Below are positions 13,729 to 25,465 of a DNA stretch of 64,000 bases, in pieces. Each line of letters opens with the position of its first letter. Position 1 is the stretch's first letter. The DNA lies in contig JAPFBE010000002.1 of assembly GCA_034336665.1 (NCBI GenBank), positions 10,028,146 through 10,092,145 of the forward strand, read 5' to 3'. The stretch is from Luscinia megarhynchos. Its lineage: Eukaryota > Chordata > Aves > Passeriformes > Turdidae. A program made the position numbers and the translations under genes. The notes under the pieces were generated by a model. It ran no database searches, was not told where the DNA came from, and saw nothing but the letters and a program-made list of their open reading frames with translations.

Positions 13729-14149
13729 TGTCCTGGTTCTGGCCAGGACAGGGTTGATTTCTCCTGGCTACTGATTTTTGCAGTGGCCAGGAGAGGGCTT
13801 GGCTAGGACCTGGAGGTTATTGTGTTTATTCTATACCACCTCACCTCATTTTCCATGTTGGGGAAGCGTGGAGCGGTTGGGTTGGATTCCGTGGTGAGCG
13901 TTTTGCATGTGAATCACTGCCTCTCACTTGTACACTTTGTTATTAATATTGTTGCTGTTACTGTTCGTTTGCTTCTCTCATTGCTGTTTCCAGTGAATTG
14001 TTCTTATCTCAAGCCATGATCTTTGCCTTTTGTGTCTCCAGTTCTCCTCTCCAGATGAGAGGGGAGAGTTGGAGGGGGAATGGGAAGAGAGTGAGGGGCA
14101 CAAGTGGAGCATGGTTTCAGTGGGAGCACTAAATTCCTAAACCATGACA
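13729..14149 (+). mobile_element. Solo LTR, ERVL-like
   Basis: A 421-bp element with TGTCCTGGTTCT at the left end and AACCATGACA at the right end, which are LTR-type TG...CA termini. It contains the string AATTGTTCTTATCTCAAGCC at 13996-14015, shared exactly with the LTR at 37537-38013 and typical of the R/U5 part of a common avian ERVL-type LTR, so the element is in plus orientation. The polyadenylation signal expected just before this string is degraded (CAGTGAATT instead of ATTAAATT). No convincing target-site duplication is visible (left flank TCACTGC, right flank ATTGTAA), which suggests age. A long imperfect hairpin lies near its left end. Confidence 0.8.
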
Positions 14150-17100
14150 ATTGTAAACACAAATAGTCATGGAAAGGCTTTGCTTAGCTTCTGAAGCTAG
14201 AAAAAGTAATTTTTATTTCCAGTATTTTGGTGTAATTTTGTCAAAGAAGGAAAACAGTTTTTCCTTTGAAAGGCAATGTCCCTTCAGAGCCACAAAATGT
14301 AAAAGATAAAACAGTCAATAATGCAAAGCACAGAAATGCCATGCCTTTCTGAGTACCTCTTTTTGTCAAGGTTAATAGGTAACAGCAACATTACAAAACA
14401 AACATCTCTGGGAAAACAACACGTGTAATACAGATTATTCAGACAAAAGCGACTGCAGTGGCCATCTCAGATGACCTCCTCCTACTGCTATATTGGGAGT
14501 TATTTGTAGGATATTTTATGAGAATGTCCACCAAAATTTATCTCAACATCATTTACTAGGGTTAAGAGATGATCTTTTAAAATGCCTGATGTCTTTTATA
14601 AATAAATTTAAACATTAGAAACAAATGGTGGAAGTAACCACTTATAGGTTGGCAGGGACACTAGCAGAGACATTTGTTAAATAACATGCATCTGGTCTTT
14701 TATGCTTTTACTATAGCAGAGAATAAAGAATATATAAATTGAAGTCACATATAGATTAAATTGAGGGAAATGACTAATACAAAGAAGACATGAAAAAAAT
14801 AGGATGAAACTCACCCAGTTAAAAAATACAGGGAGAAAGTGAGAAAATGAGATACTATTTATGGATTAAAATGCAATCAAAATGAAAAGCTATTCTAATT
14901 CACAAGGGGATAGAAAAATCTAAGATGTGCTATCAAATAAGCCTGCAAAGAAACAACATGGAAGGAATCTTAGGGGGTTGCACTTTCAGTGCAGGATAAC
15001 AAGGTAAAATAGCCAGAGAAATATATAATGAGACCAGAATATATAGATCAAATCTTTTTTGCAGGGACACCTGGAATAGCCTGTTCACTTCTTTATGAGA
15101 TGAAGAAGATCTGATGAAAGAGAGAATTCAGATTAACACAGCAAATGGATTTATCAAGGTCCAAAATTTGATTTATGAGAAAGAACAAAAAGCCTTCAAA
15201 ATGTATTAGATGATTAGTTAGATTAAGAGACAAGTACAACCTAGGAACAAAGCAGCAGTCTTGAAATGTAAAAAAACCCTATAAATAATGTTGATCAAGA
15301 GACTTCACCAGCTAATTCAAAGCAAACATAAATGAATAGGTGAAACTAGGTAAAGAGGAGGTCAGACTACCTGTCAACAGCCCCTGTCCTAACAGCACAC
15401 CATTAACTTGCACAGTGACCTTGCAGGAGACATAATGAAAGAAACTCCACTTGGCCCATTGAAAACCTAAGCAAACATGTGCAAGAGAGGACAGCCAGGA
15501 GTGGGCAGCTTCAGCTGCCCAGCTGGAAGTGCCTGATGCCCCCTGCCCTTCCTCAGCCCTTCACTTCTCACCAGGGAGACGTCACAAGGCAGAAATGGGA
15601 CAGTTGTGTGTGTAGACCCTGGCTGGTGGCATCCCTATGCCCCTGCCTGCCCTGCCCATGGCTGGATAGTTGCTTCTCACTTCCTGTGAGGATCTTTTGG
15701 GCATGAATTAGTTCCCATCCCATCAGAAGTCAGTCTTTCCCTTCCTTGGTTCAAGTCTTTCCTGGAGGAGCAATGAGTCTTGCCAGAAGAATGGTGCTGC
15801 TTGTTTCACAAATCCAGCTTTGCCAAATCCAGGCTGTCCAAAAGAGTTCTCTAGCCTGGCAAGTACAAGAGTGTTGGTGGGAAAGGATGTCAGCTGGGAG
15901 TGAGAATCCCTAATGGGGCATCTGCAAAACTGAAACCTCTCCTTGGGAAGAAGTGCAGTTTTGTGCCATGTTTCACAAAGCAGAAGAGGGCAGCAGGTAA
16001 GATTTGATTGGCAGATTTGGGGGCAAGGAGTAACACTTGGCCACCTGGCAGTGCAGAAAAAGTCTTGTTAGATTTCTTGGCATTAATGTTCAGCTGAGAT
16101 GTTAAGCCATACAGCATCAAAAAGTGAGCTGTTGGGAGGTGATGCCTGCTCTGTCCACCTCTCTAATCCAGGGGGATATTTCCCTCATGCTCAGTTTTCT
16201 CTCCAGGTCGACGTTTCCACAGCAGCCCTGTGTAAGGGAGCACTTGCTTATTAGCATGGACATCCCTATTTCATGTACACTGCACACAGTCCCTGTTTCC
16301 CCAGACCAGCTCTTCTGTAGCTGCTGGTAAGGATATCATGTTATTCCTTAAACCTTTGATTAGCATGCTGCTGTCTAACATTTCATTGTCTAACAGCACC
16401 CAGGGCGTTAATGGCCACAGAGTGTAATGCTGAATGTGCACGGTGGGAAATAATGCACATAACACAGGCAGGAGGGCAATTGATTGGACACTTTAATCTC
16501 CTGGTGTATTCCCCTGCTGCCACTGGGAAGTCAATATCATTGAGTGAATACGCCAAGGCATCATCTTGTGAGAAAACCTGTCTTTGGTGGGATTTAAAGA
16601 AGTGATGAGAAGCAAAGAGAACATTAAAAGTAAAACAATACTTACATCAAACTCTGTCAGACCTGAATTGGTCCCACCAGGTTTGCAAGCAGGTATTGGT
16701 TTCAGGCAGCACATTCCTCCAGTAGCACCGAGAGCCTTCAAGCTTCATTTGCTGGATGAATTAAAACACAGTGACCTTTCAATGTTTTCTCTAGATAAGC
16801 CTGAATCAGAATCCCAAACCCAAACACTCCCAAACGCTGGGGACATTTGGATCTTACAGACAGATTAGCTAGGTAATTTGGGATAAGTTTAGATGTCTGT
16901 GGAGGAGGGAAAAGAAATCTTGCAGTGCATTACAGCCTGCACAATTGTAACATCTGCATGGCAGAAGTGTGCATGTAAGGAGGAGAGGATGACTAGCTGA
17001 GACAGAAGAGGAGGAATAGGTGAATATGGGTAAGGGATAAAGTTTTCCAGGCACTGGGAAGAGGAGTTTTTGTGGGGCACTGTGTGTGCCCAACAGCATC

Positions 17101-19455
17101 ACTTCTGCAGTCCCATTTTCTCTTCTTGGCTTTGTGCTACCAGGGAGAACCTGGAAAGCTGGAAGCAAAACCCAAAAGGCAAACGATTAAAGGTGTGTCT
17201 CCTACAAAAGCCTGAGAGCTAAGAGCATAAAAGATTGAAGTGTTTGTGACAATCTTGGCGTTGTGACAATCTGAGGAGTAAAAGCAGCAAGATTAGTGAA
17301 AGCTGGCAAAGCTGACCCCTAAGAACTATTGCTCAGATACTGGAAGGCAAAACTTCCTGGGCATCTGTTTGGTGGATGTTACACCAGCAAAATACTCCTC
17401 TAAGGAAAAGGCTAATGCTGTTAGTGTGGATATATTCCTCTAACTCAACTAAATAATCAAGAACTTTGCTACAAGACAATACCAAGCAGGAGAAGTAGGG
17501 AAAATCTATTTGTGTGCCTTATAGCAACTATGTTTTTATGAAGATTCCTACAATGATTATAGTCTTTATGTGCTAAAGGACATGAATTCCACCTGCAAGT
17601 GCACATATGCAGTTTTGTATGGACAAGCAGGAGGACAGGTGTTTTTTTTTTCCTTGTGGCACTTGCAGGCAGCAGTGCAGGCAGGGGGCATGCACCCCAA
17701 GGCTGATGCCTTCAGCAGATGCTGAGCAGCTGATTTTCCAAGGGAGTGCCCTGCATCACTGGGCAATGGGATTTGACTTGTCTCCATTCCTTTTATCTCT
17801 GATTTATTTGGAAATAGGATACAAGGCTGCTGCAGGCACAAAATCTGGTGGCTTTCAGAGGACTGAATTGGGCAGCACCACTCCCTTTCACCAAAACAAT
17901 AGGAAGGACAAGGGCCAGCCCTGCTTTTAGTTCTGTTGTTTCTTGGCACTGGAGTGGGAAGCAGTAGCACAGTTGTATCCCTTTTGAATATGAGAGCCAG
18001 GTGCTCTCCAAAGGTGTGGCAAGGACATCCTGGGTCTGCTGAAATTAGTGGGATGGCAGCCTTGGGCTTGTTGGGAATGCAAAAGTCTCATGGGCTGTGT
18101 GTAAGTTGTGACAGGTAGCACAAGCCTGAGTGACTCGTGCTAGGGTCCTATCCCAGTCCTGGGCAGCTCCATCTTCGAGGTAACCACTGCCCAAATATCC
18201 CAGAGAATCCCTTCCCACAGCAGGAAGGGCACACACTGAGCACCTCTGCCAGCCTCTGCAGCCAGCTGAGAGGACCTGAAATGACACAGGGAGCTCAGAG
18301 CTACTCAGGAGATGATCTGCAGCTATGCCACTCAGTCGAGATTTTCATAATTAATCTAATTTGTAACTAAAAATCTTTTCATTCTCCAACTGTCAGTGAA
18401 GGTGTGTGGTGAAAACCAAGATGTTTTGCAAAGACAAAGAAAGCTTTGCAGTGAACCACAAAGAGTGTTTTGGGGATCCCTGGTGAGTGCATGCTGCTTC
18501 AGGGAGCTGACCAGGCACCCACAGGCCCTGCTGCAGCACCCACAGGGCACTCCCCACTCCACAGCCACATCTGTGAGACACAGAATCAAAGCCCGGTCAG
18601 AAACCATGGCAGGACACAAGGTTTGCTGTGCTGGGTATGGCAGGAACACAGCTAAATGCCTGTGGTGTCAGATCCAAGTGTGCCACAGAGCATCTCTGCA
18701 GCAGGCTCCCAGCTGGGCAGGCTGGCAGAAGGAAGAGACATGAAGCCCAGCAGGAACCCCTCCCCAGTGGAGGGGAGCATGGAGCACAGGTGAAAGCACC
18801 CACTTAGCAAGGAGGGGCTCCCACTCATGAAGGCTTTTCCTGTAGAAGACTCAATTCCATGCCTGGGCTCACAGGCACTGTGATTCTTAGTGAAAAAAGT
18901 GGCTAGAGAAAACAGAATAAAATTCAAATCAATTATGCTGTTCAAAGTCAGTCTCTAAATTAATCCAATTATGCTGCAACAATCTTTGCTTAATGCCCAG
19001 AAGCTAGAAAGGATGATTTAGAGCAGTCGTTGGGGAAATCAGTTGATAATGACAATAACCAACAATGGAAGATGCTATTCTGAAAGAAAAGTGGTGTGGG
19101 GCGGGGGGGAGAGGGGAGAGAAAACACTCTATTATTCAACCTTCACTCAAAGAATATTGCTTAGCTATTACAGGATAATGCATCAGAGCTAACCAAGCAC
19201 AGTGCTGCCTCCAGGTCTCAGCAAGGAAGAAGCTGAAACTTGCTTATGGTTCTTTACTGAGGAAAGCTCCCAGCACTGTTATTATGGAAGTACAGCTCTT
19301 AATAACCATTGCACAGCCGTGTTCTGGAACAGTTTGCCCACACAATGTCTCTGCCTCTGTCAGGCAGGCTGCTAAAAGCCTATTTTTATATTTTCAAAAT
19401 ATATTCTTCAAATCAACTTGGTGCAGCAGCTCAGCTTCAGGGCCTTGATGTTTTT
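14150..19455. other. Intergenic DNA, no gene recognised
   Basis: The part from about 14600 to 15470 is strongly A-rich on the plus strand and may hold an eroded transposon that I cannot assign. The part from about 15480 to 18800 is more GC-rich, with open frames up to 139 codons on both strands, but I see no recognisable protein family or convincing exon. Confidence 0.5.
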
Positions 19456-20195
19456 CATGGAATGATACAACAGTCTGATTTGGAAGGGACCTTGAAAGCC
19501 CATCTAGTCTAATACTCTCCGTGCATTAAGCAGGGACATTTTCAACTAGACCAGGTTGTTCAGAGCCCTGCTCAGCCTGGCCTTGAATGTCCCCCAGCAT
19601 GTGACATCCACAGCTTCCCTGGGCACCTGCTCCAGTGTTTCACCTCTCTCTCTTCTATAAGAAATTTCTTCCTTATATCTAGTCTGAATTGACCCTCTTT
19701 TAGCTTACAACCACTACGCTTTGTCCTTCCCCAGCAGGCCCTGTTAAAGAGTCAGTTCTCACCTTTTTTAAAAGCCCCCTTTAAGTGTTGAAGGGCTGCA
19801 ATGAGGTCTCCCTGTCGCCTTCCCCTCTCCAGGCTGAACAATCCCAGCTCTCTCAGTCTGTCTCCATATTTGTGGCCCTCCTCTGGACTTGCTGCTACAG
19901 GTTCTGAGGACCCCAGAGCTGGATGCATCACCCAGGAGGGCTCTCACCAGAGCAGAGCAGAGGGGCAGAATCCCCTTCCTTGCCCTGCTGCCCACGCTGC
20001 TTTTGATGCAGCCCAGGACAGGATTTGTTCTCTAGACTGGAAGTGCACATTGCTGGGTCACATCCAGCCTCTCCTCCACCAGCACCCCAAAGTCTTGCTC
20101 TGCAGGGCTGCTCTCCTTCTCTTCATCCCCCAGCCTGTGCTGGTACTGGGGTTTGCCCTCACACAGGTGCAGAACCTCACAAAACCTTTTAAAAG
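19456..20195 (-). mobile_element. CR1 LINE fragment, 3' part
   Basis: About 740 bp of CR1 retrotransposon, inverted relative to the plus strand. The plus strand shows the reverse complement of the usual CR1 3' end: a segment like TTTGGAAGGGACCTTGAAAG, then CCAGGTTGTTCAGAGCCC, GGCTGAACAATCCCAGCTCT, GTGGCCCTCCTCTGGACT and a stretch containing TTTTGATGCAGCCCAGGA. This covers the end of the reverse-transcriptase ORF and the 3' UTR. It is 5'-truncated, like most avian CR1 copies, and full of substitutions and stops, so it is inactive. Confidence 0.9.
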
Positions 20196-21844
20196 AAGGG
20201 TGGCTACATTTGGCTTCTAGCTTAAAGAACAGAGAGAGAAGGAGCAGATGCCAACAAGACTATCCTCTTGTTTCAATCAGACAGTCTGTGTGCACACAGG
20301 CAGCCAGCTGAACTTGGGCCTTTTGAAAGCACTGATGAAGAACTGCATGTTGAGAGCTTCAAGATGGGACATTAGGAATATTTTAAAACATTTGGCCCAA
20401 AATGCCAAGATAACAGGAAGGGAATAGCAAGTGGAAATTCTGCTGATTGCCCTAGATGATTTTCACTCAGAGCCTGTATCCCAGGTAGTCTTTATGGGGG
20501 CAAAAGCTGTCTGAAACAAAGGATGCTCATGAGTTTTGCAAGGGACTCATACTTATGCCTTCATTGCATTGAAATCCCTGGTGTGTGGCATGATTTGCAT
20601 CCCTCTCACCCCAAATATTCTGAATCTTGGTCTAGCTTTCTTGTTTTGTAGGATACTTCATAGCAAGATTTCATCTTTGAGCTGCTTTTTGCCTCTCATC
20701 CAACTGCATCATTCAGATCCTCTCTGCAGGGAAACAGATGCACCCTCCCGTGCTAATCTCACACATCAGAACACAAAGAATATATTTATAAAATATTCAA
20801 CTCTGAAAATGCTTGGATGTAATTTCTGAGGCAGTATCCTTGTTAACAGTGGAAGAACCTACTCCCAATATTGCAGCCCACATGCTCCTCAGAAAAATGT
20901 TTCTTTGAGCTGTGTCAAAATTTCACAAAAGATTTGAAGGAGCCTCATTTCAACTCAGTGGGAAAATCTCATATTGTTTACCTCATTGCCTCAAGACTAC
21001 TATTACTATTCATATCCCCTCATATTCAAAATTGCATGTAAACCCCCATGAAGCTGTTGAGCTTAGCTTAAAAATCACCAGGTATACTCGTGGCTGAGCT
21101 GCTGAGCTTTTTCACAGTGCAGCCAGGACATGATTTCAAAGTTTGCTTCACATCCTGAAGGAGTAGAGAAGAAAATTCACAATTTCTTAAAGTGCAAATT
21201 GAAATTCCTGCAGTTCACAGACTCCACTGTTTTAAATGGAGAGTTGGCAACAGGCTGTAGCAGAAGTGTGTCACTAGAGTGCTGCAGCAATATCTACAGA
21301 TACAAAGGTATTAAATGATAATAATTGCCTAAATACCTCCAAAGAAAGCCAGGTGAACATCATAGCATGAGAGATACAAGCAGTGAGCCTTGAGTGTCAT
21401 GTTAGGAAACCCTGCACAATGAAAGCAGTTTTTAACTTTGTGCTCTCTAGGTTTCCAAATACTCCCACAATGACCCAGAAGACAATCCTGAATTAGTGTT
21501 AAATTTTAACTTCTGATCTGAAAAGTGTCCATAGTAGCTTCCAGAGATGCCAGGGAGCACCTCCTCAGCCCTCATGAGCTCCTTGGAGGGCTCCAGGGTT
21601 TCCATCAGGGGAGACACAGCAGCTTGCACCAGGTCAGAGCTGCCTCTCTGGGAGCTCCATGGTGTCCCACAGCCCTCTGCAGCACAAGAACAACGAGCAT
21701 TAGGGGGATCTGAGAAAAGCAACACGTTTTGTGCCCCTAGTACCAAGAGCTGGGTTCCAGATGAGGCAGCTGGGGGATGGAGCTCATGCTGACTGTGAGG
21801 ACCTGCTTCACCCAAACCAAGGCAGACTGCACACAGGGGCTGTC
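20196..21844. other. Intergenic DNA between two CR1 fragments
   Basis: No gene recognised. The right-hand 400 bp (21447-21844) is covered by the continuation of an open frame that starts in the neighbouring CR1, but this part shows no CR1 resemblance and appears to be unique flanking DNA. Confidence 0.55.
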
Positions 21845-22343
21845 TCATAGAATTATAGAATGGTTTAGGCTGGAAAAGACCTCTTAGCTCATTGAACCTG
21901 TTTACCCAGCGAAGTCCACCACTGAGCCATGTTTCCTGGTGCCACATCCATGTGCCTTTGGAGCACTTCTCTCCAGACAACCTGTTCCAATGCCTGACCA
22001 TCCTTTCAGTAAAGAATTTTCTCTTAAGATCCAAGAAAATCTTGTCTGGCACAACTTCAGTACATTCTTCTTGTGCTATCCTCTTGCTCCTTGGGAATAA
22101 ACCACCCCCCAGCTGACTACAGCCTCCTTCCAGGTAGTTGTAAAGAGTGATTAAGTTCCCTCTGAACTTCATTTTCTCCAGACTAAATAACCCCAGCTCC
22201 CTCAGCCACCCCTCACTGGAGTTGTGTGGAGCCTTCACCAGATTGATCACCCTCCTCTGGGCACACTGCAGCATCTCAGCTGTGGTGAGGGGTCCAAAAT
22301 GTCCAGGGTGGTTGCAGCCCGAGGTGAGTGAGTTGCAATCCAT
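21447..22343 (-). pseudogene. 298-codon open frame spanning CR1 ORF2 remnant, CR1 3' UTR and flanking DNA
   Basis: This is the longest open frame in the window. Roughly the first 130 residues are the CR1 ORF2 C-terminus (LRELGLFSLEK, YNYLEGGCSQLGGGLF, MVRHWNRL). The next part is translated CR1 3' UTR, and the last 130 or so residues come from unique flanking DNA, ending in LWEYLET. No domain is recognisable in the flanking part. The frame is best read as a decayed LINE fragment that happens to lack stops rather than a host gene. Confidence 0.6.
21845..22335 (-). mobile_element. CR1 LINE fragment with remnant of the reverse-transcriptase ORF end
   Basis: A 5'-truncated CR1 on the minus strand. 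Its 3' end carries the diagnostic 8-bp repeat (ATTCTATA ATTCTATG, minus strand, ending at 21845). The minus-strand frame reads LRELGLFSLEKMKFRGNLIT and later FFTERMVRHWNRL, which match the conserved C-terminal motifs of the CR1 ORF2 protein. After HWNRL the frame departs from the usual ending and reads through the 3' UTR. This is an inactive fragment. The left edge of resemblance, near 22335, is approximate. Confidence 0.9.
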
Positions 22344-22750
22344 CCCTCTCCAGCACGAGCAGCATTTTTGTTATTTGCTCTCTGAAAGCAGCAGCTGTTT
22401 CTGTGCTGCCACTTGTGTCTCAGCCTGCTGCACCACAGCAAAGCAGCGTGGCCAGGGCTGCTCTTTGCACACGGAACATTTCGGGCAGCAGCTGCTGCGT
22501 CCATCCGCAGAGCGCTGGGGCTGCGCGTCCGTGGGCATGGGGAGGATTTGCCTGGAGAGCTGGGCTCAGACAGAGCACTGGGGCGTGGGGGATCCACGAA
22601 CTCTGGGGAGGCAGAGAGCAGCTGGAGGCTGCAGGCAGTGCCCTAATGAGGTAAACGATACAGGCAGGGGATGAAGCAGGAATTACTCACGGGCTTGTTC
22701 CTCAGCCCTTCCACCGCGGCTGTAGCGCCTTCGCCCCGCAGATGTCAAAA
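22336..22750. other. Small CpG-rich patch
   Basis: Between about 22436 and 22740 I count roughly 18 CpG dinucleotides in 300 bp, in a window where CpG is otherwise scarce. Examples are CTGCGCGTCCGTGG, CCACCGCGGC and TTCGCCCCGCAG. The patch directly abuts the CR1 fragment at 21845-22335. It has open frames on both strands (up to 175 codons plus, 116 minus) but no protein I recognise. It could be a weak promoter island, a noncoding first exon or the remnant of a GC-rich repeat. Confidence 0.4.
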
Positions 22751-25324
22751 GCAGGCAATTAAAAGTTATGTAAGGCCCAGCTGAATTAACTACTGCTGTG
22801 CACTCCAGGCACCCTCCTGCAGAGAATGGAACCAGGGCTCTGCCCTGTGAGCTGTTCAAGCTGCAAGGACAGCAGCAGGTGCCGGGCTGATACAGCCCCG
22901 GGCTCGTTCTGTACAGCAGAATTTCTGATCTGATGTACCCACTTCTTTCCCCTCATGGACTGAGGACCCTCTCATGAAAGGAAACACCAGAGTCTTTGTT
23001 CACCATTGTTTGTCCAGCCTTTGCTCTCCTTTCCTTGCCTGCTGGGCGTGTTCGGATGGATGCACACCAAGCGCAGCCTCTGTAGTGAGAGATGAATTCT
23101 GGCAATGCACAACTTTCAGACACTCTGAGTTTCTTTCCATCCCAGGGGCCTGCTTTCACCTCCTTAGCTGCCCTAGGAGAAGAGAGATTTAAAGCACCAA
23201 AAAGTGTTTTGGGTTGCTGACAGGAGGAGCCAGCTGCAGAGGAAGATGTGCTTTGTGCCAGCAGGCTGAAAGCCTTTTCCAGCAGCGAGGGAAAGGGCAT
23301 GGTCAGTGCAGTAGATGGGTGCTGGGAGATGCACAGCTGCTGTTCTGAGGCTGAGGTGACACAGGCAGCCCCTGGAGGGAGGAGAGAAAGGAGGATGCAG
23401 CTGATGGCCTGGGAACTCAGCACAGGGCTGCTGTGCATATGGGTGCTGTGGTGGGGCTCCCTCTTGGCCTGAGAGGCTGGCTGAGAGCTTGGATGCAAGG
23501 ACAGAAGCAAAAAGCAGAGGAATCAGAGGGACTGTTCTTCATTTGATATTCACTGTCAAGGAAAAGAAAGCTTTTCTGTGGGTTGCAGCTATAAGATTAT
23601 GAGAGACAAAGTTGAATTATTAAAACATTTATTCACCCAAGGACATGTGGAGCTCTCTGAGGACCAAACTCATCCACTTAATTAAAACAGAGAACCTCCC
23701 AAGCACCATTTGTATTGGAACTAAGTGACATATTTAATACTTACATCCTGAAAGGGTCATACATATCTATAGTGGTAGATCTGAAAAGATAAGAAGCTTT
23801 TCTGACTTCTTGCTGTTCTCTGCCAGGAAAATGCCAGTGAAGGCAGCATGAGGAGGAGGAGGAGGAGGAGGAGGAGGAGGAGGCTGTTGCCTACAGGCTT
23901 TGCCCCTTACAACTGATCAATAGCAATGGTAGTTTGTGCTTCAGCAAGAACTGCCTGACTGTTGTGAGGCAGCAGCAACATCCAAAATCTGACAGGCAGC
24001 TTTGGGGACTTAGAGATGTTGGTCTGCTGTAGAGAAGGGAAAGGAAAGGAGGACCCAGCTCTTCTGACAGTCCTTGGTCAGGGTTTCTCCCTCATGATTA
24101 CTGTCAGTAGAGACCTGTCACTGCAATTCACTCTTCCAAGGCTTCCCCTGGCAGATGTAGAAGGGACAGAGGAGAGCTGCACTGCTCTAAGAGCAGACTT
24201 ACAGAAGGATGGGTGTTTTGTCATCGCCTATTAAACCTACATGGCTTTGCAGTACAGTTACTGTCTGCCAGCTCTGGTGAGAGTTTGGCTGAGGAAGATG
24301 GCAGTGGTGCCTCAGGAGGATGGTCTGTCTCTGTTCTGCTTCCCAGACTCCTGGTGAGACATGCTGACTCATGGAGGACTGCTCAGTGGAAGAGGACAGC
24401 ACATGGAAGGAGCCCATGGACACAGCTGTCATCCCTCAGGGCAACAAAATGCACTTTCACCTCTGTTGTTTCAGGTTAGCATCTGCTCTACCTTTAAAGT
24501 GCCTTTAAACTCACCCAATGACTAAGCCAGTCCAGCTTCATCTTGGGATGGAGATCTTTAGAAGTGCCACATACAATTACATCTACCAGATACAGCTCCT
24601 TGTCTTTACAGGGAGCAGAGTTAGGATGGAGTGTGGAAAGAAAAGAGAATTAATCACCCTCTGCCAAGGGAGCTCTGACTCATGGGGTGGCAGCACAGGC
24701 TCTGTGGGAATGAGACGTTCATGGATGAGAACTCCAGGGGGTTTAAAAGGGCCTGTGCAAGTCAGCAATGTCAAGTACTGCAAACACATCAAACCCACCC
24801 TCTGCACAGAATCTGAGTTAAAATCAGCCCCCATCTCACCAAGTAAATGATCTGAGTGCTCTGGGGTTGGGGTCTATGCCAACCCCACCCTCCCCCAGGA
24901 TCAGGCCACGGGGCATTTCTGCCACTCTCCAGCAAAACCAGAAAGTCACGACGAATGAGAGGAGTGAGAGGAATAATTTGCTGTACCAGAAATAGAGTTT
25001 GTGCAGAAGAGGGCTTGGCTTATAGCTCATGTCTGTTTCTCCACAGTTCTAGCAATCCTGTGTTCCAGGTGCCTGACATCCTTCTCAAATCCTGTTCCCA
25101 AATAAAATCTCAAGTGGCTCAAAAACCCATCACATTTTTATTACAATTCACACTCTCATTAACATGTGGTAGAGAATTCCCCAGTACAGTGTCTGGTTCT
25201 GGACTTGAAAGAAAACAAGCAATGAAACTGGCAATCATGCATCCTAGTTTCAGCTCCTTGAGAAAGCACCCCAAAAACAACGACAAAAAAGAAGTATCTT
25301 TTTACTGTGAGGTGACTGAGCAAA
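22751..25324. other. Intergenic DNA, no gene recognised
   Basis: Moderately GC-rich sequence with a 185-codon minus-strand open frame at 22953-23510 that is Ser/Pro/Ala-rich and resembles no family I know. A GGA microsatellite is listed separately. No splice-bounded exon stands out. Confidence 0.5.
23851..23883 (+). repeat. (AGG)11 microsatellite
   Basis: Eleven perfect AGG triplets in a row, with no interruption. The tract is G-rich on the plus strand and not part of any recognised coding region. Confidence 0.95.
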
Positions 25325-25465
25325 GGCTGTGGACTCCCCATCTTTGGAGACATCCAGACTCTGACACGGACATGAACAGGTGACACTCCCTGCCTGAGCA
25401 GGGGACTAGACCAGATGACCTCCAGAGGTCCACTCCCACCTCAGCCATTCTGTCATGCATGTATT
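25325..25465 (+). mobile_element. CR1 LINE 3'-end fragment
   Basis: A short CR1 tail in plus orientation. It contains CTTTGGAGACATCCAGACTC and GACTAGACCAGATGACCTCC, then AGAGGTCCACTCCCACCTCA and CCATTCTGTCATG, the eroded terminal repeat. Only the last 140 bp or so of the element remain. The left edge is approximate. Confidence 0.8.

Noticed and set aside
19801..20220. 139-codon plus-strand open frame
   Set aside because: It is the reverse strand of the CR1 fragment at 19456-20195.
22147..22674. 175-codon plus-strand open frame
   Set aside because: Begins as the antisense of a CR1 element, so the first half is not a host gene; the second half lies in the CpG-rich patch, reported separately.
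22953..23510. 185-codon minus-strand open frame
   Set aside because: Ser/Pro/Ala-rich translation of GC-richer intergenic DNA, with no family resemblance.
24856..25383. 175-codon plus-strand open frame
   Set aside because: Its last part runs into a CR1 fragment and the rest has no protein-like features.
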